From positions 3,228,501 through 3,292,500 of the forward strand of contig JAILWY010000024.1 of the NCBI GenBank assembly GCA_022113835.1: 64,000 nt of DNA, in the 5' to 3' direction. Shown here piece by piece: positions 27,301-39,300 of this stretch (position 1 is its first letter; every line of letters begins with the position of its first letter). The stretch is from Atopsyche davidsoni (lineage: Eukaryota > Arthropoda > Insecta > Trichoptera > Hydrobiosidae). The notes below the pieces were generated by a model that saw only the letters and a list, made by a program, of their open reading frames with translations, ran no database searches and was not told the origin of the DNA. The position numbers and the translations under genes were made by a program.

Positions 27301-30300
27301 TATTGATGCTTGTCGGGCGCACGCCACTGGCCTGCGCTCCGCGGGGAGAGCGGTCGCATTGGTCCTTGAAGCGGCGGCGGATCCGCGAGGCCGCAGGGGA
27401 GAGGGGGGTGCACTACAATGCGGATTATTCCCACGCAGTAATATTTGATTTGTGGAATTGCGGAAAGAACAAACAGTGGAATTGCGCGGAGCCGTGGAAT
27501 TTTGCGCGTCGGCTGTTTGCCCGGAGCCATACAAAGGCCCGGCGTACAATAATATTTAACATTAATTAGCTCCCGCGAACCTCGGGCTGGGGATCTGTGG
27601 ACTCGGAACTGCCTCTGAATTAGTACAACTCGCCCATTAAGCGAGTACAAATAAAGGTACATTCTGAATTTCCATTTCTCGTATCAAATTCAATTCACGA
27701 TGATTATTAAATATTTAACAATAAGTTATAATCACGCACAGGGAAATCGCAATCATTACCTAAAAATGAATAGCTATTTAGGTATTTATTGCTTTTAATA
27801 TATTTTATTAACACACTAAAGGCCCTAGTACCCGTTTCGCGGACTGCTGTCTAAAGGCGTATTAATTTTCTCTAAAAGCGGCAGAAGTTCATTTTAATCT
27901 TTAGGTTTACAGCTCTTTTATTCTTTACTCTTTAGGACAATGATTGTGAACAAAGTGACAATGAAGAAGTGGAGTGGTCAGAGAATGATAATCCTCCAAT
28001 TATTGAATAATTTTTAGTACAAAGTGGTGTTGTTGTGATGCCAAGTAAACCGCAAAGTGTATATGAAGTGGTTCAACTTTTTATAGGAAACGATTTATCT
28101 GACTACATGCAAATTAAAGAGCGTATAGAATAGATTTCACACGTGCAATTTTACGCGAATTTTGCCCGCTACGCACATCAGTTTAGTCAATTTGGTTGCC
28201 CGCTTAAAGTGTGTTAATATAAGTATTATACATACGGCTAGGAGATTAAGATATTTTATTGTGTGCAACTGCAATTGCATACAAACCCCATAGCCCCGGG
28301 CTCAAATCATGAGCAGCAATGTAAATATTATCACGGATGATCGTAGCTGGGAGGGTCGCCCGCGGCCGGATAGTTCGTCGACCCGTCACCCAGATCTCGG
28401 GATCCATGGCAACGGCCGCTGACGTCATGGCGACGAGGGGCGCTCGGTGAGTCGTCATCTATTTGCGTACGGCTGCACGGGCTCGAGGGTGTGAATGCAC
28501 GTGCAGCCAGCGACGACAAGCAAGTACACAGGTTTTATATCGATTTACAATTGGCATGACGAAAGATTTTGAAATCCTCTTCCGTAATGAGGGTACACGT
28601 TTACTAAAAAAAAAAAAAACTTTATTTCGGTAATAAACTAGAGTTTAACGAAGTTTAAAGCCATTTTTATAATATTTTTTCAATAGCGCGCGAAAAAGCT
28701 CGCAGGTGTCATGGCGTCCGCTCTGACGTCACGCCTCATCTCAACTGTCATGCATGGCATTGTGTTTGCATCGAAGTTTGTTTACAATTTGAGTTGTATG
28801 TTGAGGCGTGACGTCATGCGCTGTCATTGGTGTTTCAGTCAAAATGGCCGATTGCAGTATTTTGGTCTTTTAATCTATTGAAAATCTTATTAATCTCAGA
28901 TTTTTAAATAAAACAAAATCAGTCTTTTAAATCCTTTTAATATGTATTTTCCCATAAAATAATGATTTCTTTGATTATTTGATACTGTCGTCACGCCAAT
29001 TGTTGCCGCCGCCCGCGCTGGAACAATGTGGACTGCAGATTGCACGGGGCTCTGACGTCAGGCCGGGTTGGATGAACTCGCGCCTCCACTGCAGTGCTAA
29101 AAATAGCTCCGATCAATATGGCACGGCTATATATAGCCGGCCCACTGACCTACTCCCCGGGGGAGGCGCTGCTCAATGAACGGGCCATCAATCTTCCTTC
29201 GCACGCGCCAAGGGAACCCCGCCGACTTCCCCACGCTGTGCATGTGTATAAACGCACATCGTCATCCAGGCTTGCGTGCATTGCTCGCCCTCACCGCACG
29301 CCACCGATGCGTTCATTTTCGTCCTTGAAAATATCACATGTAGAAGTATTGAATGTATTTTTTCTTCGCTAATCGCTACATCGTATTCTTCGAGTGGGAC
29401 GATGCGGGCACTCAGCCGGCGCGTGTCGTGCGGGTGGCCGCCGGCAAATTGGTAGTTGGTTAGAATTTCGCTTTTTAAGCACGCGGACAGAAGACCGGAA
29501 GGGTAATCGCAGCATAAATACGGCCAAGCACTGGAACCTCGGGCTGAAGGTCTATTTACATTACAATAAAGTGGAACTACGCCGGGCTATAGACCCTCTC
29601 AGCCAGGGTTGTCGCGAACCCCAATATGCTACTATTTTAAATATAAAGATATTTTTATTTGAAATTAAACATTACTGTAATATTTTAAAATTGTCAATGA
29701 ATACTAATTGAGAATTTAATCGTGTATACTACGTGCAGCAGTGGCGTGCTGTGAGCTCAAAATCAAGGCAAGCATTTTGCTAGCTGAATATAATTATGCC
29801 TAATCAACCAAAAAAAATTCTTACCATAAAGTATTTGTCATGAAAATATTACCACGTGTTAAATAAACCACTTACAGTTGTGTGTTTTATGGACTCCACG
29901 CTACTGATATGCAGTGACGTAAAAATATACATGTTTAAAAACAAAAAAAGTACCGTCTAGTCGCTAAGCTGTTCTATTTCTATAATATAATGATAAAAGT
30001 ACCTTTATATTTTGTCTTCACTTTGAGTTTATTAAAATTATTTCATCATCAGATGCTTAACTAAACTAGCAAAATATAAAAATAACATGCTTAAATACAA
30101 CTAACAGGATACTGGTAACAATAAAAAAATTGACAAAATTAGATGAGGGTTATACAATTAGTTAAGTTTATGGACTAATTTTTTTTTTTTGCGTTTATCG
30201 TTTAAATAAAAATAATAATAAAGATTAATAATCAAAAATAATAAAATTATAACAATACTGATAAAATAATCATTTAATCGTTATAGGATCCCCGTCGATT

Positions 30301-33300
30301 AAATTAGCTAACTTTCTTCCCCATAATTATAAGCCTGCTTATTATACAAATAATAGCTTAAGTAAATTCATTCTAAATAACAAAGATAAAATCAACCCGA
30401 TGCAAATGTCAGGCATTTATAGAATTAGATTTAATGATTGTCCTTTGTCTTATATAGGCCAAACAGCACGTAATTTTAAGATTCGTTTAAACATTTAAGC
30501 TGTTTAAAAACTAATAATTTCTCTGAATTTGAAAATCATCTCATTGAATCAGACCATACATATAGTGACGGTTTTGACATTTTACATAGATGCACACAGA
30601 GAGGTGTAACACTTAATAGCCTAGAAATATTAGAGATTCGTAAACAATCTAACTTAAATGATAACGCATTAATTAATAATATTGTTTTCCCGTCCGATAC
30701 GATAAACACAAAAAAAAAAATTTGTGCATAAACTTAACTAATTGTATAACCCTCATCTAATTTTGTCAATTTTTTTATTGTTACCAGTCTCCTGTTAGTT
30801 GTATTTAAGCATATGTTATTTTTTATATTTTGCTAGTTTAGTTAAGCATCTGATGATGACCCAGTGCATTGGGTCGAAACTAGTAATGCAAATAATTTTA
30901 ATAAACTCAAAGTGAAGACAAAATACAAAGGTACTTTTATCATTATAATAATGGATCTTCACGAATCAAATGCCTTGTCCCTCAACAAGGTTCTATTTAT
31001 ATTTTATTTTGGTTGTTTGCTAAATTGAATTTGAGAAATCTTCAGCAGATAAATTGGCAACCTCAATCAAACGCTACTAACTTCGTATTTCAGTTTTTTT
31101 TTTATGTTATCCAATTCTAAGATTTGATTAAAACTTCGACTTTCATTCTTGTTATCGTTCACATGCTGGAAACCTGATTTTTCTTGTTTGATCGTGATGT
31201 AAATAATATATTACTAAGAAGAGGCCTGTCAAAACAACGTCATGCCTTCGATTCTCACAATGGAAATGTATAAATACTTGTTGGAAACTTCTCATCTTGA
31301 AGTTGTCCATGTGGTGTATAACCGAGTTTCCCTGCTCGATGAGATGATTGTATTTTGATATGATGTATGTATTTTTTCTATTTATTGGGTTGGTAGCCCT
31401 GTCGGGTCTCGCTCCGTTCAGTTCTTTGTTCCTGGCCGTGAATGGGCCGGGGAGATCCCATAAAAACCCTCGCGACTTGACTAAATGACCCGAGGAGGGC
31501 GCAGCCGCCGGGGGCGCCCCTGAGTGCCCCACGCCCCGCGCCCCGCGCCCACCAACCCAACACGACGGCGTGCCTGGACTTCAAACCCTGACCACCCAGT
31601 TTCATTAGTTGATTGTTTTTTTTTACATCAAGATATAAAATATCGATAATTCCAGTACGTTCCAAATTAAAATTTGAAAACTCGCGCTGTTCGATCATGA
31701 TTCGTACAAAATTTTAAAAATAGTTCGTGTGATTTTTCGTTCCAAATTTAAATTTGAAAACTCGCGCTGTTCGATCATGATTCGCACAAAAATTAAAAAA
31801 TAGGTCGTGTGATTTTTCGTTCCAAATTCAAATTTGAATACTCGCGCTGTTCGATCACGATTCATACAATATTTAAAAAAATTGTTCGTGTGATTTTTCG
31901 TTCCAAATTTAAATTTGAAAACTCGCGCTGTTCTATCATGATTCGTACAATATTTAAAAAATAGTTCGTGTGATTTTTCGTTCCAAATTCAAATTTGAAT
32001 ACTCACGCTGTTCGATCACGATTCATACAATATTTAAAAAAATAGTTCGTGTGATTTTTCGTTCCAAATTTAAATTTGAAAACTTGCGCTGTTCGATCAT
32101 GATTCGCACAAAAATTAAAAAATAGTTTGTGTTATTTTTCGTTCCAAATTCAAATTTGAATACTCGCGCTGTTCGATCATGATTCATTCAATTCATACCT
32201 TTATGTTATCGGAAGTACTGCAAGTGCAGTTTTATCCTACATCATCTCTTCTAATAGCCCTTACAGCCGACGGGCCACCCCCCCTCGGTGGCGAGAGCAT
32301 CGAGTGAATTAAGCCAGACAATATTTAATGACAGGCTAAAATTACAAAAGCAGGGAAAATCGTAAAAAAATCGGGAAACTGCCGGCAATTTGCAAAAATT
32401 ATCTCCTCCGCGGGTACAGTAATCGTAAATAACGCGGGACTTAGCGTCAGTTTTCCAGCTTTTTGAGTTATTCTCCTCGTTAGCAGCCGCGCAACCGGAC
32501 TCCAACTGGAAGAAGAGGTGGGCATTCTCTTGAGCAGCCCCCGACGCCTCCACGACAACCCGACACTTGAAACAACACCAAACCCCAGCTCTCGTCCTCG
32601 GCGGCTTGCCGTCCACGCTAGCATTAATATATTTGAATATACAAACCATAGCCTTTTGTTCAGTAATTTTATTAAAAAAATGCGCTAGTATGGTATATAG
32701 TAGTATACTTCAGTGGCGTGCGGTGAGCGGAACTTGGTATCGCCAGCGACCTTAACGGGGTTGATTTGGAATACTACACATAAACAAATAAAAAACGCTT
32801 GGTTTTTCAAAATAATTTTTTAGTGAAATCTAGAGCTACAGTTATTAAATAAAATTTGAACCCTCGCTTTTGTGTTTGAACTTCTGTTGTTCGCGAATCG
32901 ATGGATGTTTCCCCCGCAACGCCGCGCGAGCCGAGTTTAATGTTGCCATAAAGCACCTCCCGCGGCGTCTCGCCGGCCGATATATCAGGCACAGCGCATT
33001 AACACTTATCAATTCGGATTATTTACTGTCGGGGCTTTATTTATTTAATTTGTGGCAACACCCGCCCCATTCCGCTGATGGCGAATAGAGAATATCGGAG
33101 AAATATATATTTCGTTATGATAACTTATCGCTGTGTTGAAATGATGGAGGTTTATTCCGACACTATAAATTTTTCATGGTTACAATAAATATGAAGCTAA
33201 GCTACAAAAGCCGCTCTAGGGATTTCATGTGAAAATAAGCACGGAACGTTATCTTACGTCATCTGGTGTTTTAATGAAAAGCATTTCATTGAGTTGACTT

Positions 33301-36300
33301 ATACAAGTGAGATAAGCTATTTTTGATCCTTTATTGCAGGGGTCTCCAACCTTTTTGCACCCAAGAGCGCATTTAGAGCGCAGTCGGGCGGCGGGCACCG
33401 TTTATTTTTTTAAAGATATATTTATAGTTAGACATAGTCAATAGTACATATTATGCACAAATGAATTTAAATAATAGTATAAATTTATTTTATTAATCTA
33501 TTGAATTTAAATTAAATTATAAAACCTTAATAACTTCCTCATCGTGGTCGCACAGCGGCGGGCACACGCAAAACGGTCGGCGGGCGCCACGGTGCCCGCG
33601 GGCATAGGGTTGGGGATCGCTGCCTTATTGTAATGCTATATGCTTTGAACACTATCAAATATGAGGTATCGGAAGCCGCCAAGCATTTAAACGCCATCTT
33701 AATCGTCATCTATTCGATTATCCGAACTTGTTTTTCGATTGACTTGTTAAATGCGACATTCTGATTTTTATCTCGAATAACTCTTGAATCCATCAGCCAC
33801 AACCCATCCACCCGCGACCTCTAAAGTGTTAGTTATTGCAAGGGATCGATCGTTCGATTTCGCCCCCCGTTGCTCACAAGCTTTTCACTATCAGGTGTGA
33901 AAATTTTATCACCATAAATTTAATACTAAGCGCGCTGAACGTATTTCGGTGCGGCGCGGCGAGAGAGTCGATTTTTCTCTTCATTATAAAGGCAAACGCG
34001 GGGGCCTTTGAGCCGGTATCATACGTTACAAATTCAAAATTAAACGTATTACATTTTTTATACACTTTTAATTAATTTATAGCTTAATTCGGGCGCTTTT
34101 CCTCGGTGTGTCCACACCGAGGCCAATAATTCCCCTTTGCTCCCTGTCGTTAGCACGGGCCCGCCATAAGTCACGGCGCTACTGCCCGCCGCAAGAATTA
34201 AAAAAGAATTTTTAAAATCCCTCAAATTGAGGCATTTTTTATTTATTGCAACGAGCATTCAACTTTTTATTTTTTAAATCTTAATACAAAGGAGTTTCAC
34301 CGCCAAGTGGCGTGCGGTGAGTTTTAAATCTTAGCAAGTGGTTTTTATAATTAAAAAAAAAAAAAGAAGCAATTTGCCTTTTTATAAATTGCTCCACGTC
34401 CCTTCTTAGTAAAGAAGAAACCTCAATGGCGTGCAGCAAGTTTAAAATTTGTAAAAGAAATGAATTTAAAAAAAAATTCAATTTGCCTTTAATGAATTGT
34501 TCACCATGATTGAAACTTAATGTACAGAAGTTTTATCAGGTAATGATGAAGCCCCAATGGGGTTCAGCGAGTTTAAAGTCTGAGGAAACTGTTTTATTAT
34601 TTTGAGAAGGCAATGAATTGCTTTTAAAATATTTGAAGTTGCCTTGAAAAATCTTAACGTAAAAAAAAGTTCTACTGCTCAGAGGGGAAGCCTAAATGGC
34701 GAGCAATAAAAGGCTTTTGAATCTTAAGCATTGCTTAATAATTTCAATGTGTTTGTGTGTGTTAGACTTTAATCTGACCTACCAAATAATAACATTTTAA
34801 TGTTACAGTATTTGCATCGTTGTAATGATATTTTTACTGAGACCATATTCGTTCTTTTTGAACGCATAACTCATAAAGATAAAAGGGTGTTGTTGTGTAT
34901 ATTACATAAATATATAAAGGTGTAGCTCGGAGACAATACTTTCTTTTCATAAAAATGATTTTTATCTTCACTTTTGTGTGAATATATTCTTTTCCTTTGT
35001 ATATTTCCTTCCCTTATAATTTTCGTAATATTTTAACATCGCTAACGCGGAAAAAATAATTATCACGATTCAGTCTCCCTTTAAAAAAAAACCTAATTAT
35101 GCCATATTGCAACACCGTCCACTCAATTTAACACACTGGCAAGCCGTTGCGAAAAAATATACCTACCCGTAAAAAAAAAAAAACTCGCGAAAAACGAACA
35201 TTAACGTTATAAATCATATTATAATGTTGTAAGGTGTGCGGCGCGTCCATATGCAGAGAATTTACTTATTAAATTTGGTGCTTGTATATTTTTCATACTC
35301 CGGTTTGATTGTATTTAGAAATTATGCATAAAATAAATACAGATATTAAAAAAAAATGCGTACATTTATAAGTCTAGTGGTTAGCATGCATTTATAACCG
35401 TGGAGTTTTCAGATTTAGTCCAGAGACAGCTATAAATTTTTCTAATTCAAAGGGAAATATTTTAAAAAAAACTTATCCCCAACGCAGGCATACATCCATT
35501 CCATGCAAGGAAAAAAATTCCAGACACTCAACAAGACTAGCAATCAAATATAAAATCAATAATTCGATAGTACATAGAACAATAAAACGCTAATAATAAA
35601 TGGAACTGAACAAACGTACAAACTTCTGTTTACTGCTTCTTCTTTAATAATCTCCCTTACCAACAGAGTTGCTTAGATTAAAAAATAATCATTCCGGATA
35701 CGTTATTGGTAATGCTATAATTTTAATCTGCTCTTCATGTGCCACGCACACAATGTTAATCATATATTTCACACAGTATCCTAAAATTAAGTCTTTTCGT
35801 TTCAGCCAAACTGGACGGTGTGAAAACGTACATGAGGATGCGGCGGGTGCCATCCCATCTGCAGGTCAAGGTCATCAAATGGTTCGACTACCTGTGGCTG
35901 ACGCAGAAGTGCTCTGACGAGGAGCGGGCAGTCAGCTGCCTGCCCGACAAGCTCAAGGCTGAGATCGCCATCAATGTACACCTAGACACGCTCAAGAGGT
36001 AAATTGAATTTTATTAATACTATTGCAGCACGGCTGGAATAATTTGGCAAAAGGACGATGGATATTCTTTTGCTATGAAAAGTTCCCCTTGAGCTGATGC
36101 AGATCCTTACGAGCTTGGCTACTTCCGAAGCTATCTTTTGAGAATCAGCCAAACTGGACACTTCCTTTAATTGCAATGTAGAAACACAAAGTCTTTCACC
36201 TTTATAATATGCTTGTACTATTTATAGGGTGGAGATATTCCAGAATACAGAAGCGGGGTTCTTGTGTGAACTTGTACTTAAACTCCGCCCAGTCCTTTTT

Positions 36301-39300
36301 TCACCTGGAGACTACATCTGCAGAAAAGGTTAGTCAACTCATTCAAAACTGCAATGTACTATATTAAAATTTATTTATAATTTGTACAATCTTAATATAT
36401 GCGTACCATAGACACTCACATAATTTCGATCGGTTGCAGGCGAGGTGGGCAAGGAAATGTACATCGTGAACCGCGGCCGTCTCCAGGTGGTGGCCGACAA
36501 CGGCAAGACGGTGCTGGCAACACTAAAGGCGGGTTCATATTTTGGAGAGATTTCAATATTGAACATGGGGACAGCAGGTAAATTACTTGGTAAATATCAC
36601 CACGGGACGCCACGCCATTACCGACATCAAGTCAGAATCTAACTCAACTTGCAATATTTGTGATTGTTTCTCTCTCTCTTTTTATAAAGATTCAAATACT
36701 ACTTTTTTACTATTCTCTCTTTCTCTCTATTTCAGTAATTTCGTTCTCTCTCGTATGTCTCTACTCTCCCTATCTCTAAAACAACAGTTTTTTTTTTCTT
36801 TAATGTTTGGCGGAATGCGATTTACTTAGATTTTTTTTTTGTGTATGTGAACGATTCTGGAAGCATAACAAAATACCAATGAATTATTTCATTTTATACC
36901 AGGGAACCATAACAGCCTCTGTAATAAATATGGTATATGAAATTATTGGTATTAGTGATAATGACTTGGGAAAAACTTTTGTGGATATGGATACTTTTCT
37001 GTAAAATTAGATTAAAAGTTGTAAAATAATACCCACAAGTCATTGTAACTAATTTTTACTTATTAAAAATTTTAATTTTCTCATTTTTCAACAGTATAAT
37101 TTCATTTATAACATTGCAAACAAAAGAATGCAATAACTACTAGTTGTAAGTTCAACTCAATTGGTGTGATTCATGTATAGTTTATCATCATCCCCAATGG
37201 AGATTGTAACGTGAAGCGCAAATCTGCTTCCAGAATCTGGACTCACATTCACTCAGCCCCCGCTTCGCATTTTAAAGATCTCTAGTTCTATCTTATGCCT
37301 CTCGGGCAGTAACTTAAAGACTCCATTCTGTAAACTCAGTCTTCCTTCCGATCAACGCAGAACCTCTCTAAAGATCCATCTCCTCCTGGAATATGATGAA
37401 AATAATTGTCAATGTTTTCATTGTACGAATAAAAAAAAGCTTTTCATACAAAAAGTCACTGTAGAAAACTAAAACGGTGCTATCACCATACGATGAAGAG
37501 AGCACCTAGAACCAAAGCTAGAAATATAATATTTCCATAATAAAGCTTCAGAAGAGCTTTAGAGTTGTAATTACTTCATGTCATAGTAATTAATAAGCTT
37601 TTGGTACAAAAAGACTTCAGGACATACAGGATCTTCTCTAAAATAATACAAGGTTTAGATCATCATAGATATTGCTGATATCAATTACTTATGACTAAAA
37701 GAAAAGCTAGACTAAATAAAATAATAATAATTTTGTATCTCCGACTGTGTCTAGCATGTCACAGCATTTTATTTAGTGTATACAAGAAAAAGTATACACA
37801 AAGAGTTTATATTATTTTAAGACCTGAAGGCAATGTATATTTTTTTCCAATACTATAGAAAGGTATGTATTGAAAACATAGACTTGATTCCAGAGAGGAG
37901 CTAGGGTCGATTGCTTTAGATTTGAGTTCCCCGTAGTTCCCGCGCGCCGGACACTCTGTCCTGGCATGGCCTCCCCCGGTCTCCGAGTAGCTAGACGAGT
38001 TCTCCGCTGCAAACTTCAGAGTATTGACCTATCGAGGCTTCTATTACCGACCCTGACTGACTTAAAGCTTTTGTATTCATTAATGACCTTGGCGTGACCT
38101 CTTCGTGCATGGTTTTACCATGGTTTTGTAACTTAATAATGAATCGGTGTGATGCACTTCTAGGGCTGAAGAGTCTGCCTCCAAATCTCAATAAGTCCCC
38201 ATGTGAATACAGTGCGTATGCAGATTACAGCTTTACCTAATAAATATACTAACCTTAATGGTAACAACCAACACAAGCGTCAAAGCTTGCTGTGAGTCAG
38301 AATTAAATCCACAGTATTTATTTTATTCTTTGGTTCTATATTGAGTATTCTTGAAGACAGACTATTTGGCTAATGTATATTTTGTATGAAGGGTCATAAA
38401 ATGATACTTATTCATAGTTTTTGGTATTAAATTGAATTACTTTTAAATATTTTTTTTTTTTTTAAATAATGTATCGTTTTAAAATCCTTAATATTTAGTG
38501 ATGGGCATACTCTAATTAGTCAGACTGTAGATTCTGTTTAAATATTGATTAATTGAAAACATATAATACAATCTATCAAAAATTCACCGTGAAAGATGTT
38601 CACGTCATTTGCATAGATTTTTTTGTTATCTAAAAGTATCAATATTTTCAATATAGTTCAAATGAAATCATAAGTAAATATGTGAATTTTAATGATATTG
38701 GGATTTCTTGAGTTTGATGTTGCGTGCTGATTTTCGTTTTCCAACATTTTGGTCTCTGTATTGGGACTATCTTCAAGGATTTGAAGTTGATTTCAGTACT
38801 GGGACAATGTTGAAAGAAACTACAAAACGTGAAATCTGAGGATTGTCAAAATCATCTAATAACAATGACTGCCAAAAACCTACAAACACGCTTGAATGTA
38901 TTTAATTTTTATTGAAAAGCTGACTTTTTTGAATACGCTCATCACTGGTGAACATATCTTGTAGAATAAGTATGTAGACAACTTTAAAAAGATCCCATCA
39001 ATCAGTTAACTGCCGAGTTTGAGGGTGCGGTGATGAGTTTGCACTTTGAACGCAGGGTAAATGGCAAACACAGTTAACTGAGTGAATAAATAAACTTGAT
39101 CAGCACGACGAAGCTGCTAATCCACAAATATAAAATTATCATGGATTTGATCGACTTGTGGTCCCAATAATTTGTAACTTTTTTTAAAGTTGTCTTCATT
39201 GAAAAGTCAAATATTATTTGTTAAATTATAGCAATAGAATATACTTTTGATCTAGTGAGCAAAGAAACTGTTTTACATGAGAATACTTTACTGCTTAAAT

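Larger units (their letters stand above)
29984..30952 (+). mobile_element. Degenerate Penelope-like retroelement with inverted arms
   Basis: The outer arms (about 29984-30203 and 30693-30952) are inverted copies of each other; for example GATAAAAGTACCTTT at 29992 matches the reverse complement at the right end. Between them lies the end of a reading frame with a GIY-YIG endonuclease (see next entry), the domain that follows reverse transcriptase in Penelope elements. The right arm holds a hammerhead ribozyme motif, as known for Penelope pseudo-LTRs. The reverse transcriptase is absent, so this is a truncated, dead copy inside the large CNG intron. Arms in inverted orientation are a known insertion product for this class. 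Confidence 0.8.
26647..35805. other. CNG intron, 9.2 kb, repeat-rich
   Basis: Separates the S6 exon from the C-linker exon. Contains the non-LTR end at 27.15 kb, TTAA-type element, CRE cluster, Penelope-like remnant, 80-bp array, hAT-like element and divergent minisatellite, with GC islands at 27.3-27.6, 28.3-29.5, 31.4-31.6, 32.25-32.6 and 33.8-34.2 kb. No extra exon with matching phase recognised. Confidence 0.75.

Noticed and set aside
26817..27329. A complete 513-bp DNA transposon with 12-bp inverted ends
   Set aside because: The 8-base flanks (ACGAAGCA and GCCTGCGC) do not match and a non-LTR fragment lies inside, so the pairing of the ends may be coincidental.
31659..32190. Regular repeat resembling a CRISPR array
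   Set aside because: Units are tandem without spacers and in a eukaryotic intron.
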